A DNA stretch of 64,000 nt from Vibrio sp. CB1-14 (GCF_040412085.2 NZ_CP115921.1:1426001-1490000), one strand, 5' to 3'; positions 9,454 through 18,478 are shown, numbered from the stretch's first letter. Translations and numbers: made by a program. Notes: generated from the letters alone by a model not told the origin.

Positions 9454-10026
9454 ATGCAGCGAAGACAATTTCTAGCGCTGTGCTCAGCATTTGTTGCTTG
9501 GCCGGTGTTAGCGAACTCTCGGATACAGAAAACGCCATCACAGGCGGAAGGTCCATTCTATCCGGTTACTTCGATTCCATTGCGTGAAAGCTTAGTCCTC
9601 GATGAATCGAGCCTGATCGGTGAGCCCATGACTCTTACAACGCGTGTAGTCGATGATACTGGTAAACCAATGTCCGGAATACGTGTGGAAATATGGCAGT
9701 GTGATGGGCAAGGCGTGTATGAACACCCTCGGCAACCAGAAGTAGAGCGCTTTGATCCAAGTTTTGCGGGTTTTGCCGCACTTGAAACGGATTCAAATGG
9801 TCTATGCCAATTCCAAACCTTGTATCCAGTTCCGTACACGGGAAGACCGCCACACATTCACGTAAAACTATGGCACGGTAAGCATGAAATGTTAACTACC
9901 CAGCTCTATCTAAAAGGTGAAACGGGCAATGAGTGGTGGGGAGGCAGCGAGCGTGATTGGCTACAAATGGACGTTGCTAAAGATGCAAAGGGAAATCAAA
10001 TGACTCAGTTTCAATTCGTGGTATAG
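9454..10026 (+). CDS. Exported intradiol ring-cleavage dioxygenase
   Basis: A 190-residue product similar to the protocatechuate 3,4-dioxygenase/catechol 1,2-dioxygenase fold. The non-haem Fe(III) ligand set is visible: Tyr89 (GVYEH), Tyr128 (PVPY), His134 and His136 in RPPHIH. The substrate is probably a catechol-type aromatic, cleaved between the two hydroxyls. The N-terminus QRRQFLAL followed by a short hydrophobic stretch ending in VLA reads as a twin-arginine signal, so the enzyme is probably exported folded. The start at 9454 puts the twin Arg at residues 3-4, whereas an upstream ATG at 9379 would bury the signal. No other aromatic-degradation gene is nearby, so it may be a detoxifying enzyme or part of a dispersed pathway. 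Confidence 0.8.
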   Translation: MQRRQFLALCSAFVAWPVLANSRIQKTPSQAEGPFYPVTSIPLRESLVLDESSLIGEPMTLTTRVVDDTGKPMSGIRVEIWQCDGQGVYEHPRQPEVERFDPSFAGFAALETDSNGLCQFQTLYPVPYTGRPPHIHVKLWHGKHEMLTTQLYLKGETGNEWWGGSERDWLQMDVAKDAKGNQMTQFQFVV

Positions 10027-10061
10027 CGAGTGACTGTTTAGTGGATTTGACAGCATGCAAT

Positions 10062-10089
10062 GAAAAAGGCAAGACGGGAATGTCTTGCC
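10062..10089 (-). terminator. Terminator of yitT-like gene
   Basis: GGCAAGAC / GTCTTGCC (10068-10075 with 10082-10089). On the minus strand it is followed by TTTTTC, and it lies just downstream of the 10101-10709 gene. Confidence 0.8.
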
Positions 10090-10100
10090 TTGATACCCGC

Positions 10101-10709
10101 TTATGCGTTGCTTTGAATCGGTTGATAGCGCCCTGGTTTGTGGTTCATCGCCAAAATCAGGTTAGTGGCAATGGCACCCAAGATGGAGAGTCCAATCAGG
10201 TAAATGTCGACCACGAACAGTGACAGCACGACGATTGAGCAATCAAGCGCCATCTGAACTTTACCCGCTCGAATGCCAAACCGTTCCTGCAAGAACAGAG
10301 CGAGTATATTGAACCCACCTAAACTCATCTTGTGCCTAAAAATGATCAGCATCCCCATACCAATCATGCCGCCACCTATCAAAGCCGCATAAATCGGCTC
10401 AATGTGTGAGATTTGAATGACATGGTGTAAATGATCCACCGCAAAGGAGACAATGCTCACGGCAATAAAGGTGTTGATAGTGAAACGCCAGCCCATTCGA
10501 GTGACCGATAGAATATAAAATGGCAGGTTAATTGCGAAGAAAACCTGACCAAAACTAAGGGCAGTGATTTTGGTGATAAACAGGGCTAAACCTGCAGTAC
10601 CGCCTGTCAGAAGGCCAACTTGGTTGAAGAAGATAACGCCAAGAGACACTAAAGCGCTACCAAGCGTGAGGGCGAGCAAATTCTCGCGCAGGCTATGATC
10701 TTTATCCAT
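10101..10709 (-). CDS. YitT family membrane protein
   Basis: A 202-residue inner-membrane protein with five or six hydrophobic segments. The pattern NQVGLLTGGTAGLAL in the first third and MSLGGFNILALFL later is characteristic of the YitT/DUF161 N-terminal domain, in which the two Gly-rich motifs occur in repeated halves. The C-terminal cytosolic DUF2179 domain found in Bacillus members is absent, as in most short proteobacterial members. The transported substrate is unknown. It is a single gene, divergent from the MerR gene. Confidence 0.85.
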   Translation of the reverse strand: MDKDHSLRENLLALTLGSALVSLGVIFFNQVGLLTGGTAGLALFITKITALSFGQVFFAINLPFYILSVTRMGWRFTINTFIAVSIVSFAVDHLHHVIQISHIEPIYAALIGGGMIGMGMLIIFRHKMSLGGFNILALFLQERFGIRAGKVQMALDCSIVVLSLFVVDIYLIGLSILGAIATNLILAMNHKPGRYQPIQSNA

Positions 10710-10933
10710 AAAGAAAATTCCAATTTCAAAAACGCCAAAAATAGCGTGTTACAAGAAGTGATTTGCGGCGATGTTAGCTTTCTATGGATACTTATGTCGA
10801 TAACGAGGCGGATTTTTGATTTTTATTGAGTGTTTCGTCAGATTTACACATGGGTCGCAACGAGTACAAATGATGCTAGAGCTGAGCCCGTTATTTGGAT
10901 ACGCTTGGGCGACTATTGGAGCGGAGAAGAAAC

Positions 10934-11305
10934 GTGTATATCGGTAAAGTGTCGACGTTGACTGGCGCGTCAGAGCGAGCAATCAGACTTTATGAAGAAA
11001 TGGGTTTATTGAAGGTAGACAGGCAAGGAAAGTATCGAGCCTACACTCAACAAGATGTGGAATTCATTCAACTAATTAAACAGGCACAAGCGCTCGGTGT
11101 GCAACTTTCGGAACTGGTTGAGTTAAAAGATGGCAACCATGACTTAGACTGGCGACAGGTGGGAAAGTGGATGGAGCGTAAAATTGCGTTGATTGATGAA
11201 GAGATCCAAGCATTAGAGAATCAAAAAGGTCAGATTAAGCAATACAAAAAAAACATTGATGATTGCTATGCCGCCCTTGACTCTGACTCTGGGGTAAGGG
11301 TTTAA
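10934..11305 (+). CDS. MerR family transcriptional regulator
   Basis: The N-terminal winged helix is typical of MerR: IGKVSTLTGASERAIRLYEEMGLL, then the wing with KYRAYTQQDVEFIQ. A coiled-coil dimerisation helix follows (about residues 75-115), ending in a short tail with a single Cys and no metal-binding pattern. The GTG at 10934 has GGAG seven bases upstream and places the helix-turn-helix at the very N-terminus, as is usual. The upstream in-frame TTG at 10895 is therefore rejected. It is followed 37 bases later by a flavodoxin-fold oxidoreductase on the same strand, which is its likely target. The inducer may be a quinone or electrophile; this is inference. Confidence 0.85.
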   Translation: MYIGKVSTLTGASERAIRLYEEMGLLKVDRQGKYRAYTQQDVEFIQLIKQAQALGVQLSELVELKDGNHDLDWRQVGKWMERKIALIDEEIQALENQKGQIKQYKKNIDDCYAALDSDSGVRV

Positions 11306-11342
11306 GCTAGTCCCATTAGTTAATTAGACAATGAGACTCGCC

Positions 11343-11915
11343 ATGAACAAGATCCTTATTATTAACGCCAATCCAAAAGCCAATAGCTTGTGCAAAGCGA
11401 TAAGCGAGCGTTATCAAGAAAACATCTCTGAAAGTAAGCAGGCAAAGGTTTTGCATATTGGGGACATGGATTTTCAGTTATCTCTCGATATGGGCTACGA
11501 AGAAACAATGGCGCTTGAGCCATCGCTCAAAGAGTTCCAGCAATCGGTAGAATGGGCAGACCATATTGTCATTGTTTCGCCCGTTTGGTGGGGCACGATG
11601 CCAGCAAAACTTAAAGCACTGTTTGATAGGGCATTTCTACCGGGTTTCGCATTTCGTTATGTCAAAGGCAAAGCCATTCCAGAGAAGCTACTAAAGGGGC
11701 GGACGGCAGAACTGATTTTTACCTTAGATACCCCCGTGTTTTGGTATAAGTGGATACAAGGCAACCCAATCTATTTAAACCTAAAACGCACCATTCTTGA
11801 CTTTGCTGGCATTAAAAATGTGTCAGCCAACTATTTTGGCCCGGTGATCAACTCAACGGATCAGCAGCGCCAGAAGTGGCTGCAAAAAGTCGAGGCCTTA
11901 GCGGCGTCGAGGTAG
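11343..11915 (+). CDS. NAD(P)H-dependent quinone oxidoreductase, flavodoxin-2 fold
   Basis: A cytosolic flavoprotein of about 190 residues. The first strand ILIINANPKANS binds the FMN/FAD phosphate. The motif VSPVWWGTMPAKLKALFDRAFLPGFAF is characteristic of the MdaB/YwrO/NQO1-like family. These enzymes reduce quinones or nitro compounds by two electrons and so limit redox cycling. ATGs occur at 11331 and 11343. The latter is chosen because the conserved strand begins right after it, but neither has a strong ribosome site. It is probably co-transcribed with the MerR gene. Confidence 0.8.
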   Translation: MNKILIINANPKANSLCKAISERYQENISESKQAKVLHIGDMDFQLSLDMGYEETMALEPSLKEFQQSVEWADHIVIVSPVWWGTMPAKLKALFDRAFLPGFAFRYVKGKAIPEKLLKGRTAELIFTLDTPVFWYKWIQGNPIYLNLKRTILDFAGIKNVSANYFGPVINSTDQQRQKWLQKVEALAASR

Positions 11916-11956
11916 TGGAATCTATCCAGCGTCTACATGAAGAGGAGAAGGTGCAT

Positions 11957-12694
11957 CTAGCTCCTTCTCGCTTCCATACTTCGGAGAATGTAATCTGTCA
12001 TCCAAGCAGTTGCGAGTAGACACATCCACACGACAACAACTTGATGAGGCACTTCGACTCTCGACCAAACAACGAGGGTCGCAAAACCGACCGCTGGCAC
12101 TGTCCAGTAGATCAGCTTGTTCCAGCGAAAGCCTTTTAGGTGCGATAGGCTGTCCAGCGACGCGATAATGCCAGTGATGGAAAGAGCCACGACAATGGTT
12201 TGCGCTTGACCTGCAAACCACAACGGAAAAATGAGAGCCAGCACCCACCAGTTTTGTTTATGCGATATGCTTCTGCGTGTCGCAGCCCACCAAATAACAA
12301 AGATTGAGATCATTTGAACTAGGGTAATTAGTGGTGACCCCTCCAATGTGCCAAGCACTTGGCTCACCATGATTCCCGCCTGTAAGGCACTAACAATGCT
12401 GGCGGTAATGATTCTGACGTTGCGATTGCTGCGTTTTGAGAATGCCACAAAAAGCAGCGGGAACAGCGTCCATTGAGTCACAGAAAGCGAGATAGACTGA
12501 TGGGGCAGAGTGAGACCGTAGCACAGCATACCAGCGAGGAGCACAAGTCCACTTGCGCCTTTGCGTGGTAGTATCCACAGCGCGGGAATGGCTAATGCTA
12601 AAACGGAGATATCGCCGTCACTCACGCCAATCGCTTTGGCACAGGAAATGGCCAGTAACGTTGTGATGACAAAATGCAGACTAGAAAACATCAT
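11957..12694 (-). CDS. Uncharacterised inner-membrane protein
   Basis: A 245-residue protein made almost entirely of hydrophobic helices, probably seven or eight segments, with few charged residues between them and a basic C-terminus. I recognise no family signature. The gene follows the 509-residue membrane protein on the same strand, separated by 56 bases that contain a hairpin, so readthrough co-expression is possible. Confidence 0.65.
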   Translation of the reverse strand: MMFSSLHFVITTLLAISCAKAIGVSDGDISVLALAIPALWILPRKGASGLVLLAGMLCYGLTLPHQSISLSVTQWTLFPLLFVAFSKRSNRNVRIITASIVSALQAGIMVSQVLGTLEGSPLITLVQMISIFVIWWAATRRSISHKQNWWVLALIFPLWFAGQAQTIVVALSITGIIASLDSLSHLKGFRWNKLIYWTVPAVGFATLVVWSRVEVPHQVVVVWMCLLATAWMTDYILRSMEARRS

Positions 12695-12711
12695 ATCCTC
12701 TCAAGCTTAAC

Positions 12712-12738
12712 AAGAACCCAACCGAAGAGTTGGGTTCT
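12712..12738 (-). terminator. Hairpin after the 509-aa membrane protein gene
   Basis: AGAACCCAAC / GTTGGGTTCT (12713-12722 with 12729-12738), then TTGTT on the minus strand. The T-run is short, so it may be an attenuating rather than a full terminator between the two membrane genes. Confidence 0.55.
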
Positions 12739-12750
12739 CAATATTCATGG

Positions 12751-14280
12751 TTAAATCGAGAGCGCAGAGTAGAGTACACCAAACGTACCAAGAGTGAAGA
12801 TAAGCAATACGACCTTACTCGACATTTCACCGTTGTTCTCTGTCGCTTTACCAAACAGGCCAAACACCAACGGGTGCACCAAGAATGGTGTGGCGAAGAT
12901 AAAGGTGATCATGCTTGCCGCATTATCACCAAACATTCCACCTTGCGTTGCTGCGAACAAGCCGAAGTGAGACAGACCAGAAGCCGCTGCCATCGATGCG
13001 TGCTCAATAGGCATGCCTGCAAAGTGCAGAATCGTAAAGCTGCCGAATACCGCCACAATTTGCCAGCCGAACGAGAACTGCATCAGTCCCTTAACTTCGA
13101 TTGCGTGGTCACCATTGGCCTTGCGCAGATTTTTGGTCGCAAGGTACACACACGCTAATCCGGCTAATACAAGAGGTAGTGTCCAACCAACAAGTAATGC
13201 GCCACGCTCAGCACTTGCGGCAAGAATCGTAAATACAAAAATATGACCAAGGAATGGGATATTGATCATGATAGGTGCACGCGCTGCCGCAGTGTAGCCA
13301 AAGTCACCTGCAGTACACGCGCCAGTGAGTCCTGAGTGTGATAGACCACCTGCCATGCCTGGTGCGAGGTTACGAACATGGTTCGCTTTAGCTAGGAAGA
13401 TAAGGATAGTCAGACCACCGAACATCCAGAACATTTGTCCCGCGAAGCCATATACGATCACGCTTTGTAGACCAGGAATGCTGAACGCTTCCAACATGTG
13501 CGAACCACCAACCAAGAAAGTACCAGTTAGTAGCACTGGTATGCCTGCGAACAATAGTGAGTTCAATGTCGGGCCTGCTTTCCATTTAGGTAGCAGCATG
13601 CCTAAACCTGAGGAAATGATCATGGCAAAGAAGATTTGTGGCAAGCCAATTACACTGGCGACAAGGTGAGAAAGTCTAAGTGACAGCATCATAATGATAA
13701 CAATGGTAAGGATCTCTACAGCACCTTTGGCCAAATAAGTGCGCATTTTAGCGACTTCTTTTTTGCTATCGATGAAGATGATCGCTGCACCAATACACAG
13801 GTACGCCATGGCTAAATAAGAATCACCCATAGGGTTGGCGCCACTTCGACCTGTTAGTAATGCCGAGATCATCTCAATGCCCATCAGCAAAACGAACGCT
13901 CGAATGATGTACACGAACTGAGTGCTAGTAGTGCCAAAAAACACTTCATTCTTTGCAGGAACGGCTAACACATCTACATGGCCTGTTTGCTTGGACAGCA
14001 ATCGACGGATCTCTTGCCCACCAACAAAGAATGTCGCGATGAGTGCAATAACCGTAGTTTGGCTCAATAGGACGATAGCGGGGAACTCTTGAAGCCCTGG
14101 TTGTGCAAGCCCCGTTGTTACAAACAATGTACCCATAAGTAGACCAAGTACAACAATGACGAGAACAGCCGAGTACTTAGTATTAGCGACGATGGTTCTT
14201 GAAAGCAGAACCATGATGACCACAGCCACCATTGAAAACAATAAATGATTAAACGAAATCAGATACGAAAAGTGTTCCAT
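12751..14280 (-). CDS. Uncharacterised polytopic membrane protein, possible transporter
   Basis: 509 residues with roughly 12-14 hydrophobic segments. Conserved-looking features include Gly/Ser/Thr-rich breaks inside the membrane region, such as MAGGLSHSGLTGACTAGDFGY (about 320-340) and ASGLSHFGLFAATQGG (about 440-455). These two similar Ser-His-Phe/Ser-Gly-Leu hairpins may reflect an inverted-repeat transporter fold such as that of ion:solute symporters. The family was not identified and the substrate is unknown. It appears to be the first gene of a leftward pair with the 245-residue membrane protein. Confidence 0.65.
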   Translation of the reverse strand: MEHFSYLISFNHLLFSMVAVVIMVLLSRTIVANTKYSAVLVIVVLGLLMGTLFVTTGLAQPGLQEFPAIVLLSQTTVIALIATFFVGGQEIRRLLSKQTGHVDVLAVPAKNEVFFGTTSTQFVYIIRAFVLLMGIEMISALLTGRSGANPMGDSYLAMAYLCIGAAIIFIDSKKEVAKMRTYLAKGAVEILTIVIIMMLSLRLSHLVASVIGLPQIFFAMIISSGLGMLLPKWKAGPTLNSLLFAGIPVLLTGTFLVGGSHMLEAFSIPGLQSVIVYGFAGQMFWMFGGLTILIFLAKANHVRNLAPGMAGGLSHSGLTGACTAGDFGYTAAARAPIMINIPFLGHIFVFTILAASAERGALLVGWTLPLVLAGLACVYLATKNLRKANGDHAIEVKGLMQFSFGWQIVAVFGSFTILHFAGMPIEHASMAAASGLSHFGLFAATQGGMFGDNAASMITFIFATPFLVHPLVFGLFGKATENNGEMSSKVVLLIFTLGTFGVLYSALSI

Positions 14281-14639
14281 TAATTACACCAGAGAGGTCA
14301 GTGAAAGCTGCTACGTAGCGAGCCTTAAATTTATGGCGAGGATCCTATAAGAATTTATTTGGACGCTGTACTTCAAAAATGTAACCGCTGAAACATTTCA
14401 TCATACAAATGATTTCTCATGGATTGATTCGCCTGGCTAATTATTTGGCTTCTGGGTTGAAAATCTTTATAAAACAGAGGGTAATGTGATTTACTTATTT
14501 TTGTTGTTTTGGAAAACTTCAGTTTTTTCGAGGTTTTTGCTCGATATAAAGGTTGAATCTATACCTTGGCAGTCCTCTGAGTTTGACGTCTCTGAATTAG
14601 CCACTCAAAATAAAGCAAAGCCATAAAACTTAGGGTGCT
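14281..14639. other. 359-base divergent intergenic region
   Basis: AT-rich spacer between two divergent genes. It has no credible ORF, repeat or RNA gene. A candidate acpH promoter lies at its right end (listed separately). Nothing else was recognised. Confidence 0.6.
14583..14611 (+). promoter_or_regulatory. Candidate promoter of acpH
   Basis: TTGACG (14583-14588), a 17-base spacer and CAAAAT (14606-14611), about 30 bases before the ATG. Read by eye. Confidence 0.35.
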
Positions 14640-15221
14640 ATGAACTTTCTAGCTCATTTACATATTGCTGAGCATTGTGACAGCAGTTTACTGGGAAACT
14701 TGTTGGGGGATTTTGTCAAAGGTGACCCAACGAAGACCTATCAACAGGAAATTGCTGAAGGCATCATGCTGCATCGATTTGTCGATTCCTATACAGACAA
14801 TCACCCCATTATGAAGCAGTGCAAAACCTTATTTGATGCCGAACTAAAGCGCTTTTCGCCTATCGCGATGGATATGTTTTGGGATCATTGTCTTGCGAAA
14901 CATTGGACTCGTTTTCATCGCCAACCGCTTGCGCAGTTTGTTGATCATGCAGAGCTGACCATTAAGCAGACTTCAGCCCCATTACCAGAGCGATTTGTTC
15001 GTATGAGCACTCATATGTGGCAAGGGCGCTGGCTCGAGTCGTATCAAGATTTCGATAACATCAAGTTTGCCCTTGAGAGAATGTCTCTGCGAAGTATGCG
15101 AATGGCACCACTAGCGGAATGCGGAGAGCAACTACAGGAAAACTATCAGCAATTTTCAGAGTTTTTCAGTCAGTTGTATCCAGAGGTGCTAGAAAAAGCG
15201 AAACAGCAAACTAACAAATAG
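14640..15221 (+). CDS. acpH: Acyl carrier protein phosphodiesterase
   Basis: 193 residues, the same length as E. coli AcpH. The start MNFLAHLHIA and the following GNLLGDFVKG, with the paired LHRFVDSYTDNHP and DMFWDHCLAKHW motifs, are signatures of the family. Its Asp/His residues form the metal site of an HD-like hydrolase. It removes the 4'-phosphopantetheine group from holo-ACP in the cytosol. It is a single gene with a promoter close upstream, followed by rhlE on the same strand with its own promoter. Confidence 0.92.
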   Translation: MNFLAHLHIAEHCDSSLLGNLLGDFVKGDPTKTYQQEIAEGIMLHRFVDSYTDNHPIMKQCKTLFDAELKRFSPIAMDMFWDHCLAKHWTRFHRQPLAQFVDHAELTIKQTSAPLPERFVRMSTHMWQGRWLESYQDFDNIKFALERMSLRSMRMAPLAECGEQLQENYQQFSEFFSQLYPEVLEKAKQQTNK

Positions 15222-15238
15222 AGTCGATAAGAATAGCA

Positions 15239-15267
15239 TTAACCTAGCGCGCGGTTTCTGGTACACT
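15239..15267 (+). promoter_or_regulatory. Candidate promoter of rhlE-like gene
   Basis: TTAACC, a 17-base spacer and TACACT, with an extended TGG just before the -10. It lies about 35 bases ahead of the start codon and downstream of the acpH stop. Confidence 0.5.
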
Positions 15268-15302
15268 CGCGACCCTTTTGAATACATCCTGTTGGCGACG
15301 TT

Positions 15303-16595
15303 ATGACAGACAAGACTTTACTCGATACTGCCAGTGAGCAGTCCACCTTTGATGACTTTGCATTTAGCGACACGCTGATGCAAAACCTTGCTGATCTAAA
15401 CTATACCTCGCCGACACCGATTCAGGAAAAAGCTATTCCATTTGTGTTGGACGGCAAAGACATTCTTGCAGGTGCGCAGACAGGTACCGGGAAAACCGCA
15501 GCATTTGGTTTGCCACTGATTCAGAAACTGCTGGATGTTCCAAAGCCGAGAGAAGCAGACAGCAAAGTCATTCGCTCCCTTATTCTTACTCCAACACGTG
15601 AACTAGCGCAGCAAGTGTTTGATAGCTTAGTTCAATATACACAATCGACCGAGCTTAAAGTCGTTGTGGCTTACGGCGGAACTAGTATCGGTGTGCAAAC
15701 GAAAAACCTGCGCGGTGGCGCGGATATCTTAGTTGCGACGCCTGGTCGTTTGCTTGACCACCAACATACACGCAACCTAACACTTGCTGAATGTGAATAC
15801 TTGGTACTGGATGAAGCAGATCGTATGTTGGACATGGGCTTTATGCCTGATTTGAACCGCATCTTGAAGCGTCTGCCAAAACAGCGTCAAAACATGATGT
15901 TCTCAGCCACGTTCGAGCAACGCATTAAAGCTCTCGCGCACCGTATTATGGAACAGCCAGTAGAAGTGCAAGTGACGCCTGCTAATTCCACCGCAGATAC
16001 CGTTAAGCAGATGGTCTATCCTGTAGACAAAAAGCGCAAACACGAGCTACTGGCTTACTTGATTGGTTCACGCAATTGGCAACAAGTTTTGGTCTTTACT
16101 AAGACTAAGCAGGGCAGTGATGCCCTGGCGAAAGAGCTGAAACTTGATGGTATTAAAGCGGTATCAATCAATGGAGATAAAAGCCAAGGTGCCCGCCAAA
16201 AAGCCCTAGACGATTTTAAATCGGGCGCAGTCCGAGCGTTGATTGCAACCGATGTTGCTGCCCGTGGCCTAGATATCCAGCAGCTTGAGCAAGTCGTAAA
16301 CTACGACTTGCCGTACAAAGCTGAGGACTACATTCACCGTATTGGCCGTACTGGTCGCGCAGGAAAAGCGGGACTTGCGGTGTCGCTAATGAGCCAAGAT
16401 GAGCAGTATCTACTGGAAGCCATTGAGCGTTTGCTCGATTCGCGTTTACCTCAAGAGTGGTTAGCGGGATTTGAACCTAGCCCTGAATCTGAAATCGAAC
16501 CCGATCGCGCACCGCGACGACGTGGACGAGGCGCAGACAAGCGCAAGATGAAAGCTAAACTGAAAATCCATGCGGGGCGCGGTAAGAAGCGCTAA
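15303..16595 (+). CDS. rhlE: DEAD-box RNA helicase, RhlE type
   Basis: 430 residues with a complete set of helicase motifs: Q motif SPTPIQ, Walker A AQTGTGKT, motif Ia PTRELAQQ, DEAD at about 179-182 (LVLDEADRMLDMGF), SAT motif FSATF, motif IV VLVFTKT, motif V ATDVAARGLD and motif VI HRIGRTGRAG. The C-terminus is a short Arg/Lys-rich RNA-binding tail (RAPRRRGRGADKRK). RhlE-type enzymes remodel RNA in ribosome assembly and RNA decay. There is no DbpA-type RNA-binding domain, which separates it from the deaD gene later in the window. It is a single-gene unit with its own promoter and terminator. Confidence 0.88.
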   Translation: MTDKTLLDTASEQSTFDDFAFSDTLMQNLADLNYTSPTPIQEKAIPFVLDGKDILAGAQTGTGKTAAFGLPLIQKLLDVPKPREADSKVIRSLILTPTRELAQQVFDSLVQYTQSTELKVVVAYGGTSIGVQTKNLRGGADILVATPGRLLDHQHTRNLTLAECEYLVLDEADRMLDMGFMPDLNRILKRLPKQRQNMMFSATFEQRIKALAHRIMEQPVEVQVTPANSTADTVKQMVYPVDKKRKHELLAYLIGSRNWQQVLVFTKTKQGSDALAKELKLDGIKAVSINGDKSQGARQKALDDFKSGAVRALIATDVAARGLDIQQLEQVVNYDLPYKAEDYIHRIGRTGRAGKAGLAVSLMSQDEQYLLEAIERLLDSRLPQEWLAGFEPSPESEIEPDRAPRRRGRGADKRKMKAKLKIHAGRGKKR

Positions 16596-16603
16596 AGAGA
16601 GCA

Positions 16604-16638
16604 ACAAAGGCAAACCCTAGGGTTTGTCTTTGTTATTT
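16604..16638 (+). terminator. Terminator of rhlE
   Basis: A long inverted repeat (16604-16617 with 16620-16633; one G-T pair, 2-base gap at the apex), followed by TATTT. It abuts the truncated nitroreductase reading frame. Confidence 0.75.
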
Positions 16639-17025
16639 ATGGGCTCGACGCTGGCTAACTGCGACCAGATAGGTGAAATTCTAGAATTACCTGAAGGCGT
16701 TGTTCCTGTGGTTGGTTATTCATTGGGTTATCCTGCAGAAAACCCAGAAATCCGTGATCGTCTTCCAATGGATGGCTTAGTGCATCACGAGGTATACCAA
16801 GATCAGGACGTTGCCACGATAGAGGCCATATACAAACAGCGTGAGACAGACGGTTGGGCGCGTTATATGTCTTACCCAGATCTTAAGAAGATGATCAAAG
16901 AGTCCGATGTTGAGAACCTTGCTCAGGTCTACACAAAACTCAAATACACCCGAGAGTCACATGTGAACTTTTCAAAAAGCGTGTTGGGTTACCTTGAGAA
17001 GCAAGGGTTTATGAATCACGGATAA
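16621..17025 (+). pseudogene. NADPH nitroreductase, C-terminal remnant
   Basis: The frame encodes about 134 residues that match the second half of NfsA/Frp-type nitroreductases. It contains the segment ending in GSTLANC, then ILELPEGVVPVVGYSLGYPAE, the VHHEVY region and the C-terminal WARYMSYPDLKK. The FMN-binding N-terminal half (about 110 residues) is absent. The frame opens inside the rhlE terminator with a stop at 16618-16620 and no ribosome binding site. The missing part is not found elsewhere nearby. The remaining frame has no internal stop, so the loss is probably recent. A product from an internal start could not bind flavin normally. Confidence 0.8.
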
Positions 17026-17119
17026 CCGAACCAATCAAAAAATCGACATCTACCGTTTTAATTATGTGGCTTGTCATAAAGTCGCATATTTCCCTTCTTT
17101 TTTGCCATTTAGAACTCAG

Positions 17120-18403
17120 TTAAGGCTTTAACTTGCCCAACAACGCCCATAGCAGTGCCAGCATCACAATGGCATACAACATTGCCAGTCCAATAGAAAA
17201 CAGCACAACGACACATAAAACCAGAGATAGAGCAGCGAGCTTTTGACGCCAACCATTGAGTAATCGAACGGCACTCCACATCGCAAATAGATAAATAACA
17301 ACAAAGATACCGTTGGCTAGGGTGAGAAAGATATCGATATCAATCCCAGACCAATAGCCAGTTATGCATGAAACAGCGAGAGTGACGCCAACGATAAGCG
17401 TTGCAACAGTCGGCACACCATTGACGGAGACGCGCGCGGCGGCGCTTGCAGGGCGATACTCTCGTGCGAGTGACCAAATCATGCGTGACAGACTTTGTGT
17501 GTAAAGGTTGATAGTGGCAAAACATGCTAAAAATCCCACGAGACTAATGAGCCATTTCGCTTGAGAACCATAGAGCTGCTCTGCAATAAATGGTACAGAG
17601 GTGGTGTTTAGCGCTTGTGTTCCATAGGCATGATGCTCAAGCACCACGACCGAGAACGCATAGTAAACCGCGCCAGCCAATAAGCAGCCGACTAATATGG
17701 CGACGGGGTAGTCACGCTCAGGCCGTTTAAATTCCTCTCCCATATGAGCAAAGGCTTCGATTCCGACAAAACACCAAAACATCACCGCGATAGCTTGAGT
17801 GATAGGCGCTATTTCGATGGAAGGGGTGGTCGACGGCAGAAACTCTGAGCTATTGATGTCGCTACTGGCTACGAAGCTAACCACCAATAGAATAATACCG
17901 ATGGCGATAACGGTCTGAAGACGACTGGAGGACTTGCTGCCAGAAAAGTTGACCACCATAAGGAGCGCCACCACAAACAGCTGTGAGGCAACAGGGTGAG
18001 ATAGGAAACTTGGCAAAAATTGCTGAGCAAAACCGCCTGCAATTGCAATAGCAGCGGGCACACCGACGGGAATAACGCTAATAAACAGCAGTGCGATAGC
18101 TTTTTCCAGCCTAGAGCCAAATGCCTGACGGACGAAAAACGAAGCGCCACCAGCATTAGGGTAACGCTTGCCGAGCGATGCAAATGTAATGGCTATCGGA
18201 CAGATGGCGATAAGCAGCGCACACCATGCCCAGAGAATTTGCTCTCCCGCTATACTGGCAGCGATAGAGGGCACCATAAATAGACCTGTGCCCAACAAAG
18301 TCGTAGACATTTGTCCTATGCCGCCAAGCAGCGTAATTTCTTGTTTTAATTGCGACATATCTGAACTTTGATTGTTATTTATTGATGACTGAATGACGCT
18401 CAT
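17120..18403 (-). CDS. yjeH: Amino-acid exporter, YjeH-like APC family
   Basis: A 427-residue inner-membrane protein with about 12 helices of the amino acid-polyamine-organocation fold. Many segments match E. coli YjeH closely, including GIGQMSTTLLGTGLFMVPS, AGGASFFVRQAFGSRLEKA, FISVIPVGVPAA, VMFWCFVGIEAFAHMGEEFKRPERDYP and LACFATINLYTQSLSRMIWS. YjeH exports methionine and branched-chain amino acids, so this gene likely does so too. An internal Met at 18358 aligns with the E. coli start, but no good ribosome site decides between the two. A cytochrome c gene lies upstream on the same strand, apparently unrelated. Confidence 0.88.
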   Translation of the reverse strand: MSVIQSSINNNQSSDMSQLKQEITLLGGIGQMSTTLLGTGLFMVPSIAASIAGEQILWAWCALLIAICPIAITFASLGKRYPNAGGASFFVRQAFGSRLEKAIALLFISVIPVGVPAAIAIAGGFAQQFLPSFLSHPVASQLFVVALLMVVNFSGSKSSSRLQTVIAIGIILLVVSFVASSDINSSEFLPSTTPSIEIAPITQAIAVMFWCFVGIEAFAHMGEEFKRPERDYPVAILVGCLLAGAVYYAFSVVVLEHHAYGTQALNTTSVPFIAEQLYGSQAKWLISLVGFLACFATINLYTQSLSRMIWSLAREYRPASAAARVSVNGVPTVATLIVGVTLAVSCITGYWSGIDIDIFLTLANGIFVVIYLFAMWSAVRLLNGWRQKLAALSLVLCVVVLFSIGLAMLYAIVMLALLWALLGKLKP

Positions 18404-18478
18404 AGCTTATTACTCGCCAATAAAATTAACAACTTATTCATCGCTTATGTCGGACACACGTCGCTCTGCTCTGCGTGG

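Noticed and set aside
11922..12248. 108-codon minus-strand frame within the membrane protein gene
   Set aside because: A different frame of the 11957-12694 gene with no conserved features.
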